Assembly: GCA_910578795.1 (NCBI GenBank)
Contig: CAJTSD010000054.1
Coordinates: 1-19,903 of the forward strand
DNA: 19,903 bases
Direction: 5' to 3'
From: an uncultured Lachnospiraceae bacterium
Lineage (GTDB): Bacteria > Bacillota > Clostridia > Lachnospirales > Lachnospiraceae
Position numbers and translations under genes: made by a program. The notes under the pieces were generated by a model, which was given only the letters and a program-made list of their open reading frames with translations, ran no database searches and had not been told where the DNA came from. Shown here piece after piece: positions 7,177 through 13,582 of the stretch. Every line of letters begins with the position of its first letter. The first letter of the stretch is position 1.

Positions 7177-8415
7177 ATGGCAGTAATCAGACCATTTCAG
7201 GCATACAGACCAAAGAAGGGACTGGAGGACAAAATCGCGGCGCTTCCGTATGATGTGTATAACCGCGAGGAGGCGTGCGCGGCGGTGAAGGGGAATCCGC
7301 TGTCGTTTTTAAATATTGACAGGGCGGAAACACAGTTTGACGAGAGTGTGGATACATACGCCGACGAAGTGTACGAAAAGGCGCATGACTTGCTTTGGGG
7401 CATGATAGAAAAGGGCGAGTTTGTGCAGGAGGACAAGCCTGTGTATTATATTTACGAGCTTACAATGGAGGGGCGTGTGCAGACCGGAATTGTGGCGTGC
7501 GCAAGCGTGGACGATTACCAGAATCAGGTGATAAAAAAGCACGAGAATACGCGTGCCGACAAAGAGCTTGACCGAATCCACCATGTGGAAACCTGTAAGG
7601 CGCAGACGGGACCGATTTTTTTGGCATACAGGGCAAATGATGTGTTAAAGGGAATTATTCAAAGGACGAAACAAGGGCAGACGCTTTATGACTTTACGAC
7701 GGAGGATAACATTACGCACCGTGTATGGTGCATCAGCGGTGAGGAAGATGTGCGGGCAATTGAGAATGCGTTTGCAGGGATTGGGCAGATTTATATTGCG
7801 GATGGTCATCACAGGTGCGCTTCCGCCGTGAAAGTCGGGTTAAAAAAGCGGGAGGCAAATCCCGATTATACGGGAACAGAGGAATTTAATTATTTCCTGT
7901 CCGTGCTGTTTGCCGACGAAGAGCTGATGATTATGGATTACAACCGCGTTGTGAAGGACTTAAACGGACTTACTGAAGCAGATTTTATGACACGCGTGTC
8001 AGAAATTTTTGAGCTGGTAAAAACAGACAAGGTGTGCACGAAGCCGTCTGCAAAGGGCGAGGTTGCAATGCTTGTCGGTGATACATGGTATCTGCTTAAA
8101 ATTAAGGAAGCATACAAAAACGAACACCCCGTGGACGGATTGGACGTGGCAATCCTGCAAAATCACGTGCTTGCGCCGATTCTTGGTATTGGTGACCCTA
8201 AGACGGACAAGCGGATTGATTTTGTGGGCGGCATTCGGGGAATGGAGGAACTTGAGCGTCGTGTACGTACGGACAGCGCCGTTGCCTTTGCAATGTATCC
8301 GACCTCCATACAGGAGCTGTTTGCGGTTGCCGATGCAGGGCTTTTGATGCCGCCGAAATCCACATGGTTTGAGCCGAAACTTCGGAGCGGACTTTTTATA
8401 CATACAATTGGTTAG
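7177..8415 (+). CDS. DUF1015 family protein
   Basis: Full-length member (412 residues) of the uncharacterised DUF1015 family, recognised from the N-terminal 'MAVIRPFQAYRP...LPYDVYN', the central 'VIKKHENTRADKELDRI' and the strongly conserved 'YIADGHHRCASA' (D209-G-H-H-R213). The DGHHR motif resembles the active-site motif of ParB/sulfiredoxin-fold enzymes such as archaeal serine kinase SerK, so a nucleotide-using role in small-molecule metabolism is possible; that link is inference. Family members often lie beside serine biosynthesis genes, but none are here. The start is well supported by AGAAAGGAG upstream. No signal peptide or membrane segment is visible. The MscS gene follows after 33 bases, so the two may be cotranscribed. 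Confidence 0.88.
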   Translation: MAVIRPFQAYRPKKGLEDKIAALPYDVYNREEACAAVKGNPLSFLNIDRAETQFDESVDTYADEVYEKAHDLLWGMIEKGEFVQEDKPVYYIYELTMEGRVQTGIVACASVDDYQNQVIKKHENTRADKELDRIHHVETCKAQTGPIFLAYRANDVLKGIIQRTKQGQTLYDFTTEDNITHRVWCISGEEDVRAIENAFAGIGQIYIADGHHRCASAVKVGLKKREANPDYTGTEEFNYFLSVLFADEELMIMDYNRVVKDLNGLTEADFMTRVSEIFELVKTDKVCTKPSAKGEVAMLVGDTWYLLKIKEAYKNEHPVDGLDVAILQNHVLAPILGIGDPKTDKRIDFVGGIRGMEELERRVRTDSAVAFAMYPTSIQELFAVADAGLLMPPKSTWFEPKLRSGLFIHTIG

Positions 8416-8448
8416 CAGGAATATATTGTAGAAATGAGTTGAAATGAT

Positions 8449-9333
8449 ATGCTGATAGCATCGGATATGGAAATTGATATCGAACAGATTAGCAGGGATT
8501 TGAGTGCGTTGGAGAAATTTGTGGACACCCTTCCTGAAAAGGCGATTGGTCTTGGCGTGCGTGTCCTGATTGCCGCGCTGTTGTTTTTTATCGGTTCGAA
8601 GCTGATAAAGCTGATACGCAGGATTACGAAGAAATCACTGCAAAGGGCAAGCGCGGAAACGGGGGTTATTCAGTTTCTTGACGGGTTAATCAAGGTGGGA
8701 CTGTATGGTCTTCTGATTTTGCTGATTGCGGGAAATTTCGGATTTGACGCGACCGGCGTGGTTGCGTTGGTGGGATCTGCGGGTGTTACCGTCGGTTTGG
8801 CATTGCAGGGAAGCTTGAGCAATCTTGCGGGCGGTGTGCTGATTTTAATGCTCAAGCCCTTTAAAGTCGGGGACTTTATTGCGGAGTCGGGGCACGGTAC
8901 GGAAGGGACAGTCAAGGAAATCGGTATATTTTATACGCGGTTTGAGACGCCTGACGGAAAGACAGTCGTGCTTCCAAACGGCAGTCTTGCAAATAACGCA
9001 ATCACCAATGCGTCCTATGCACCATTTCGGCGTGTGGACTTAAAAATCGGGATTGCCTATGACGCGGATATTAAGGCGGCAAAGCAGGCGCTGCTTGCCG
9101 TGCTGGAGCAGGACGCGGACGTGATGCGCACGGAACCGGTGCAAGTGTTTGTAGATGACCTTGCGGACAGCGCCGTGGTGCTTGGAATGCGTTGTTTTTG
9201 TGAAAATGCCAAATATTGGGACGTGCGGTGGCGACTTCTTGAAAACGCAAAGCTTGCACTGGACGCGGCGCAGATTGAGATACCGTTTGCGCAGGTTGAT
9301 GTGCATATGAAAGCTTCGGATGTAACAGATTGA
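8449..9333 (+). CDS. MscS-family small-conductance mechanosensitive channel
   Basis: Membrane channel that opens under tension to release solutes during osmotic downshock. At 294 residues it matches the E. coli MscS size. Three hydrophobic segments are visible: about 36-54, 81-96 and the Gly/Ala-rich pore-lining helix about 103-134 ('VALVGSAGVTVGLALQGSLSNLAGG'). The beta domain follows with 'PFKVGDFI' and the family signature 'VVLPNGSLANNAITN', then the cytoplasmic alpha/beta domain. The start is uncertain: the ATG at 8449 lacks a clear ribosome site, and an in-frame ATG at 8467 is an alternative that removes six residues. Lies 33 bases after DUF1015 and ends just before a strong terminator. 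Which of several possible MscS paralogues it is cannot be said. Confidence 0.92.
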   Translation: MLIASDMEIDIEQISRDLSALEKFVDTLPEKAIGLGVRVLIAALLFFIGSKLIKLIRRITKKSLQRASAETGVIQFLDGLIKVGLYGLLILLIAGNFGFDATGVVALVGSAGVTVGLALQGSLSNLAGGVLILMLKPFKVGDFIAESGHGTEGTVKEIGIFYTRFETPDGKTVVLPNGSLANNAITNASYAPFRRVDLKIGIAYDADIKAAKQALLAVLEQDADVMRTEPVQVFVDDLADSAVVLGMRCFCENAKYWDVRWRLLENAKLALDAAQIEIPFAQVDVHMKASDVTD

Positions 9334-9341
9334 CACGGAGA

Positions 9342-9384
9342 GCATAAAAGAAAACACCCATGCAGGGGGTGTTTTCTTTTATGC
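9342..9384. terminator. Bidirectional intrinsic terminator between mscS and tetR
   Basis: Perfect 18-bp inverted repeat GCATAAAAGAAAACACCC / GGGTGTTTTCTTTTATGC with a 7-base loop. T-rich and A-rich arms give U-tracts in both directions, fitting the convergent genes on either side. Confidence 0.92.
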
Positions 9385-9435
9385 TTTATAGGAAATTGCA
9401 ACAGCGTAAAATACTGAAACAACAGCCAAGCTTTT

Positions 9436-10062
9436 TTATAAAATATATGGCGCTAAGGTCAGGTAACTGAGTGTTCCTGAAGCGACATCCGTGCCCTTTT
9501 CCAATAGTGCGACCAGCCCGCGCAGCGTTTCTTCCGTTTCCTGCGGTGTGGAGGGGAGAAGCGAATTGTCAAACTTTACGGCAAGCACAATCAATACGAT
9601 TTCCGCAAGCGCGGCAGGGTATTCGAAACAGATTTCGCCGCTTTCGATGCCCTGTTTGATGATTTGCGTTAAGGCGGGCTTGAGCTTTGAAATCACATGA
9701 GAGAGGTACTTGTGGTGCAAAAAGGCAAATTTCTGTGCGCTTTCGGCATCGGAGGACGTACTGTTTTGTTTGATAAATACCGAAGAACTCTGACATGCCT
9801 GAAAGAGCATTGCCATGCGCGTAAACGGCGGAATATCCGTCTGCATGGTCAGATTTTTTGCCGTCAGCAATGGTTTTTCATAGCTTCGTTCAATCAGCGC
9901 GTCCAAGATGGCATCTTTTGACGGAAAATAATAATAGATGCTTCCTTTTCCAATGCCTGCCCTTTGTGCAATCTCGCTGACGGAGATATTTTGGATGGTC
10001 TTTTCTTCTAATAGCTTTTGGAGCGCGTCCAATATGATGTCGTATTTTTTCATGTCGGGCAT
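9436..10062 (-). CDS. TetR/AcrR-family transcriptional regulator
   Basis: Dimeric DNA-binding repressor of 208 residues. The N-terminal helix-turn-helix is clear at about residues 25-50: 'ISVSEIAQRAGIGKGSIYYYFPSKDAIL', the family hallmark. The C-terminal helical domain, which would bind the inducer, is not similar to anything I can name. The ATG at 10062 has AAGGCGG about 7 bases upstream; a second ATG three codons later is possible. The gene is divergent from the SCP2/hydrolase/condensation/ACP/ligase operon, and two palindromes typical of TetR operators lie at that operon's promoter, so it probably represses the operon in response to a lipid or acyl ligand (inference). Its own promoter lies at 10172-10200, well away from those operators. 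Confidence 0.92.
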   Translation of the reverse strand: MPDMKKYDIILDALQKLLEEKTIQNISVSEIAQRAGIGKGSIYYYFPSKDAILDALIERSYEKPLLTAKNLTMQTDIPPFTRMAMLFQACQSSSVFIKQNSTSSDAESAQKFAFLHHKYLSHVISKLKPALTQIIKQGIESGEICFEYPAALAEIVLIVLAVKFDNSLLPSTPQETEETLRGLVALLEKGTDVASGTLSYLTLAPYIL

Positions 10063-10171
10063 GAATACGCCGCCTTTCTGAATTAAGATTCTGTATCATA
10101 TACGGTTATATTTACAAGGAACGATGCCAATAGGAACGCAACGTAAATTGGAAATCGTTTAATTAGTCAAA

Positions 10172-10200
10172 ATTATAACATATCGGACAGGGACGGGCAA
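10172..10200 (-). promoter_or_regulatory. tetR promoter
   Basis: On the minus strand: TTGCCC (complement of 10195-10200), a 17-base spacer and a perfect TATAAT (complement of 10172-10177). This leaves a 5' leader of about 100 bases before the tetR start codon. Confidence 0.75.
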
Positions 10201-10257
10201 TTGTAAAAAGTGCCATAATATGACCACGAATTTCATGTGAAATTTAGAGAAAAAGTG

Positions 10258-10274
10258 CTTGACCGACGGTCGAA
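10258..10274. promoter_or_regulatory. Operator-like palindrome 1 (probable TetR site)
   Basis: CTTGACCGACGGTCGAA: half-sites around a central A at 10266, with six of eight positions symmetric. It shares the GACC/GGTC core and the following AAAAATG with palindrome 2. Its TTGACC could also serve as a -35 element (10259-10264). Confidence 0.65.
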
Positions 10275-10301
10275 AAATGTGATAGGCTTATGACAAAAGG
10301 A

Positions 10302-10318
10302 TTCGACCATTGGTCGAA
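10302..10318. promoter_or_regulatory. Operator-like palindrome 2 (probable TetR site)
   Basis: TTCGACCATTGGTCGAA: perfect 8-bp half-sites around a central T at 10310. Centre-to-centre distance to palindrome 1 is 44 bp, about four helical turns, so two dimers would sit on the same DNA face. It overlaps the likely -35 region of the operon promoter. Confidence 0.75.
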
Positions 10319-10329
10319 AAATGTAAAAT
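10302..10329 (+). promoter_or_regulatory. Probable promoter of the five-gene operon
   Basis: TTCGAC at 10302-10307, a 16-base spacer and TAAAAT at 10324-10329, about 22 bases before the SCP2 start codon. The -35 is weak and lies inside palindrome 2, so repressor binding would exclude RNA polymerase. An alternative start using TTGACC at 10259 has only a poor -10 (TAGGCT). Confidence 0.5.
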
Positions 10330-10350
10330 TAAAGAATCAGGGAGGAAATT

Positions 10351-10782
10351 ATGACTTACACGGACTTATTTTATGAAATCAAGGGAAAATTTATGGGGGC
10401 TGACGTGAGCGATATTCAGGAGCATTTAGCTTTTGAATTTGACATTGAGGATGAGGAAGCAGGCGGGGCGTTCTATGTTGAGGTAAAGGACGGGCAGCTT
10501 TATGTAGAGCCATATGAATATTATGACAGGGATGCAATGTTTATCTGTACGCCGGAGGTGCTGCTTAAGATTGCCGATGGCGATATGGATCCGGTTGCCG
10601 CATTTACGGCACAGAAGCTGAGAGTGGAGGGAAATATTGACAAGGCGCTTCGTTTAAAAGAGATTATTGAACAGAAGAAAAAGGAAATGAAAAAGGAAGC
10701 AAAGACAGAAGGAAAAAAAGAGACAAAAACAGAAGTCAAAAAAGAAGTAAAAAAGGACGTGGATAAAACTGCGGGAAAATAA
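10351..10782 (+). CDS. SCP2 sterol-carrier domain protein with lysine-rich tail
   Basis: Small soluble protein of 143 residues. Residues about 1-108 look like an SCP2 lipid-binding domain: 'LAFEFDIEDEEAGGAFYVEVKDGQLYVEP' forms the sheet, 'AMFICTPEVLLKIADGDMDPVAAFTAQKLRVEGN' matches the family's helix and closing strand ('G.L...G'). Such domains hold fatty acyl chains or other lipids in a hydrophobic tunnel. Residues about 109-143 are a low-complexity, Lys/Glu-rich tail with repeated KKExK(T/K) units that could contact membranes, nucleic acid or an acidic partner such as ACP. The start is firm (GGGAGGAAATT before ATG). It is the first gene under the TetR-controlled promoter, suggesting a role in carrying the substrate or product of the downstream acyl enzymes. 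Confidence 0.78.
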   Translation: MTYTDLFYEIKGKFMGADVSDIQEHLAFEFDIEDEEAGGAFYVEVKDGQLYVEPYEYYDRDAMFICTPEVLLKIADGDMDPVAAFTAQKLRVEGNIDKALRLKEIIEQKKKEMKKEAKTEGKKETKTEVKKEVKKDVDKTAGK

Positions 10783-10836
10783 GATAAAATCATAAAAACT
10801 GCTTATTTTGGTGTTGAAAGGAGTATCATTACAAAA

Positions 10837-11790
10837 ATGGGTATACTAAGAAAAACCATGATATGCCTTGGTGCGCTTGCCGTTGCAGGCGCAGGAGAGA
10901 CAGCTTATTTTTACAGAAGAACCATGAAACGCAACAATGCAAAGGTAGAGCGTACCATGAAAATGTCAGGTACGGACTGGGCGCAGTACGCACCGATTTT
11001 AGAGGAGCGAAAGACGTTTATGCTGGCACAAAACCATAAAGATGTGCATCAGATGTCTTTTGACGGATTAAGGCTTCATGCAACATATTTTCCTGCAATC
11101 AAGGAAATTGCGGAGAAGAAAAAGGTTGCGATTTGTTTTCATGGTTATACCAGTCAGGGAATGTCGGACTACATCGGATTATCCGATTATTACCTGAGAA
11201 GGGAAGGCTATGCAATGCTTTTGCCGGACGCAAGGGCGCATGGTCAAAGCGAAGGCGAGTATATCGGCTTTGGCTGCCTTGACAGGAAAGACGCGCTTGT
11301 GTGGATTAACTGGGTGATTGAGGAGCTTGGCGAGGACGTTGAAATTGTGCTTCACGGGACTTCCATGGGTGGCGCAACCGTGCTGATGGCGAGCGGACTG
11401 GAGCTGCCGCCGCAGGTGAAAGGTATCGTTTCGGACTGTGGTTTTACGTCTCCGAAGGAAGTGTTTACCCATGTGCTGAACACTATGTACCATCTTCCCG
11501 CATTCCCTGTGATTCCGGGGGCGGATCTTGTGAATAAGAAGCTTGCGGGCTATGGCATGGACGAGTGCAATGCAAAGCGCGAGGTGGCAAAAGCCAAGGT
11601 TCCTATATTAATGATTCACGGTTCAAACGATACGTTTGTTCCGTTTCAGATGTGCAATGAAATCTATGACTGCATCGCGTCCCCGAAGAAGAAGCTGATT
11701 GTTGACGGCGCCGCGCATGCGGAAAGTTATTATAAGGATACGGAAAAATACGAGCAGGCATTGACAGAATTTTTTCAGGAAATCATGTAG
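10837..11790 (+). CDS. Membrane-anchored alpha/beta hydrolase
   Basis: Serine hydrolase of 317 residues. A hydrophobic segment at residues about 7-26 looks like an N-terminal membrane anchor without a clear cleavage site. The catalytic domain has an oxyanion motif HG (102-103), nucleophile elbow G-T-S176-M-G-G, acid D265 in 'HGSNDTFVP' and H294 in 'GAAHAES', so the triad is complete. It resembles the lysophospholipase/acylglycerol lipase-like or YqkD-type hydrolases. It could hydrolyse an acyl ester or act as a thioesterase releasing the ACP-bound product; this is inferred from its neighbours. AAAGGAG lies 13 bases before the ATG, which is a long spacing. It lies 54 bases after SCP2 and 34 before the condensation gene. 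Confidence 0.88.
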   Translation: MGILRKTMICLGALAVAGAGETAYFYRRTMKRNNAKVERTMKMSGTDWAQYAPILEERKTFMLAQNHKDVHQMSFDGLRLHATYFPAIKEIAEKKKVAICFHGYTSQGMSDYIGLSDYYLRREGYAMLLPDARAHGQSEGEYIGFGCLDRKDALVWINWVIEELGEDVEIVLHGTSMGGATVLMASGLELPPQVKGIVSDCGFTSPKEVFTHVLNTMYHLPAFPVIPGADLVNKKLAGYGMDECNAKREVAKAKVPILMIHGSNDTFVPFQMCNEIYDCIASPKKKLIVDGAAHAESYYKDTEKYEQALTEFFQEIM

Positions 11791-11807
11791 TTGACTATAA
11801 TAGTCAA
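11791..11807. promoter_or_regulatory. Perfect palindrome between hydrolase and condensation genes
   Basis: TTGACTATAATAGTCAA: 7-bp arms TTGACTA/TAGTCAA with 3 central bases, directly after the hydrolase stop and before the GGAGGG site of the next gene. It is a typical operator shape (MarR- or TetR-like) and its half-site resembles TYGACCA of the upstream operators, but the spacing differs. An RNA role near the ribosome site is also possible. Confidence 0.4.
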
Positions 11808-11824
11808 GATGGAGGGAGAACTTG

Positions 11825-13225
11825 ATGAAAACAAGAAAAGGTTATAAGACATACCCATTGACAGCCGCACAGAAATATCATTTTTATTATTCTGATTACT
11901 GTCCGGCAAAAGAAATTCTCAATGTCGGGAGCAGCCTTACGATTGAATTTGAGCTGAACATTGATGAGCTGCGCAAGGCGATTTACAAGGCGTATGAGCG
12001 CAACGAATCCATGCGTGCGCGTCTTGTGTATGACACAAAGGAAAAACAGTGGTATCAGTATATTGTAGAGAAGGAAGAGCGTGAGATCGAGTTTGTGGAC
12101 TTTTCCGACAGGACAATGGAAGAGGCGGAAGCGGAGATGACAAAGTGGACGCGTGTTCCGTTCGGACAGGATGAGCCGATGAACAAGGTTGTCATCATCA
12201 AGACTCCTGATGGATTTGAAGGCATGTATATTGTGGGAGACCACAGATTTCTTGATGCACAGTCATTAATCGGATTTATGAAAGACATAATCGAGTTGTA
12301 TTGTAATGCAAACTTTGAAAATGTGCCGTATCCTGCGGATATGCGTTCTTATGTGGAACAGCTCGAGAAGGATTTTGCGTATGAGGCAGGCAGTAAGGCA
12401 CAAGAACGCGACAGGGCATATTTCCATAAATTATTTGAAGCGCCGGAACCGATTTATAATGGTATCAAGGGCAAGAAAAAACTGGATGAGGCAAGGCGGG
12501 CAACGGGTAATCCGAACCTTCGGGCTGCGCCGACCGGTTCCGACAGCTTTGTGGCGGATATTGATATTTTCCATTTGGAGGGAGAGCCGACAAAGCGTCT
12601 GATGACATTCTGTGAAGAGCAGCATATTTCATTGCAGTGTCTGCTGATTATGGGAATCCGCACGTATTTACAGAAAATGAACAACTGTGATGATGTTTCC
12701 CTGATGGTTGCATATGCCCGCAGGGCGACGCTTTCCGAAAAAAAATCAGGCGGTACGCGGATTCACAGTTTTCCGTTTCGGACAATCATTCCCGAGGATA
12801 AGACCTTTTTGGAGGGGATTCTTGAAATCAGGGACAAGCAGAATGAGACGTTCCGCTATGTGAATTTTGATCCGGTTGAATGTATGCTCTACAAAAGTAA
12901 GGTATATAATCCGCCAAGAGGCATGGGCTACGAAACCGTTGCGCTCACGTATCAGCCAGCTACTCTGCGTGAAAAGGGTTTGGTTGATTTAGGGGAAATC
13001 CGTTATAAGACAAAGAGGTACGGCAATGGTTACTATGCGGACGGACTTTACCTTACGGTGATGCACAGACCTGAGGATAACGGCTTGGATTTTAGCTTTG
13101 AGCATCAGGTTAAGGCATATAGCAGAGAAACGCTGGAGCTGTTCTATTATTATATGTGTAAGATTATGTTTAAGGGAATTGAAAATCCGAATCTTAAAAT
13201 CGGAGATATTATTAAGCTTGTGTAA
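11825..13225 (+). CDS. Stand-alone condensation-superfamily acyltransferase
   Basis: Predicted acyltransferase of 466 residues with the chloramphenicol-acetyltransferase/NRPS-condensation fold, which moves an acyl group from a carrier to an amine or alcohol. The opening 'YPLTAAQKYHFYY' matches the first condensation motif. The HHxxxDG catalytic motif appears as D139-H140-R-F-L-D144-A145: the catalytic second His and the structural Asp remain, while the first His and the final Gly are changed. The later 'RRATLSEKKSGG' and 'GYETVALTYQP' stretches occupy the second half, but I see no DFGWG motif. The length fits one complete domain without attached carrier or adenylation domains. ATG at 11825 has GGAGGG 8 bases upstream. 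The free ACP and ligase immediately downstream are its natural partners. Confidence 0.8.
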   Translation: MKTRKGYKTYPLTAAQKYHFYYSDYCPAKEILNVGSSLTIEFELNIDELRKAIYKAYERNESMRARLVYDTKEKQWYQYIVEKEEREIEFVDFSDRTMEEAEAEMTKWTRVPFGQDEPMNKVVIIKTPDGFEGMYIVGDHRFLDAQSLIGFMKDIIELYCNANFENVPYPADMRSYVEQLEKDFAYEAGSKAQERDRAYFHKLFEAPEPIYNGIKGKKKLDEARRATGNPNLRAAPTGSDSFVADIDIFHLEGEPTKRLMTFCEEQHISLQCLLIMGIRTYLQKMNNCDDVSLMVAYARRATLSEKKSGGTRIHSFPFRTIIPEDKTFLEGILEIRDKQNETFRYVNFDPVECMLYKSKVYNPPRGMGYETVALTYQPATLREKGLVDLGEIRYKTKRYGNGYYADGLYLTVMHRPEDNGLDFSFEHQVKAYSRETLELFYYYMCKIMFKGIENPNLKIGDIIKLV

Positions 13226-13268
13226 GTGTCTGTTTTGCAACCCATAAGAAAAATGGAGGATTAAGAAG

Positions 13269-13493
13269 ATGTTTGAAAAATTAGCGGAAATAATTACAAA
13301 TTATGTCGAAGTGAAAAAGGAAGAGATCAAGCCGGAGTCGCGTTTTATGGAGGACTTAGGATTTAGTTCGTTTGACTTTATGAGTATGCTCGGTGAGATT
13401 GAGGATGAGCTTGACGTGGAAATTGACCAGGAGGAGGCTGCCAATATCCGTACCGTTCAGGAGGCTGCTGATTATTTGGAATCGTTACAGTAA
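13269..13493 (+). CDS. Stand-alone acyl/peptidyl carrier protein
   Basis: Acidic four-helix carrier protein of 74 residues, normal for the family. The phosphopantetheine site aligns as D-L-G-F-S-S34-F-D, with Ser34 in the place of the DSL serine, followed by an acidic recognition helix ('MSMLGEIEDELDVEI'). The context indicates a dedicated carrier: it lies 43 bases after the condensation gene and 89 before the AMP-forming ligase, not with fatty-acid synthesis genes. The ATG has GGAGG about 10 bases upstream. A phenylalanine replaces the usual Leu after the serine, which may affect which transferase or partner enzyme recognises it. Carrier of fatty acids or of an amino acid cannot be decided from sequence. 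Confidence 0.92.
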   Translation: MFEKLAEIITNYVEVKKEEIKPESRFMEDLGFSSFDFMSMLGEIEDELDVEIDQEEAANIRTVQEAADYLESLQ

Positions 13494-13545
13494 ACAACAG
13501 CCGTTTGGTGTGCAGACACTGTGCGGCGTCCCCCAAAAAAGTGTG

Positions 13546-13564
13546 ATTGACCGACAAGGTCAAT
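13546..13564. promoter_or_regulatory. Palindrome in the ACP-ligase gap
   Basis: ATTGACC-GACAA-GGTCAAT: perfect 7-bp arms. The first nine bases TTGACCGAC are identical to part of operator-like palindrome 1. The 89-base gap that holds it is the longest within the operon and otherwise shows nothing clear, so an internal regulatory site is possible. Confidence 0.4.
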
Positions 13565-13582
13565 AAAATTGGAGATATTGAT

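Noticed and set aside
8063..8347. Overlapping 94-residue ORF in the DUF1015 gene
   Set aside because: Out-of-frame shadow of a clearly conserved long gene, with no ribosome site.
9040..9422. Minus-strand ORFs antisense to the MscS gene
   Set aside because: Ser/Ala/Pro- or His-rich shadow translations of a conserved coding region, crossing the terminator.
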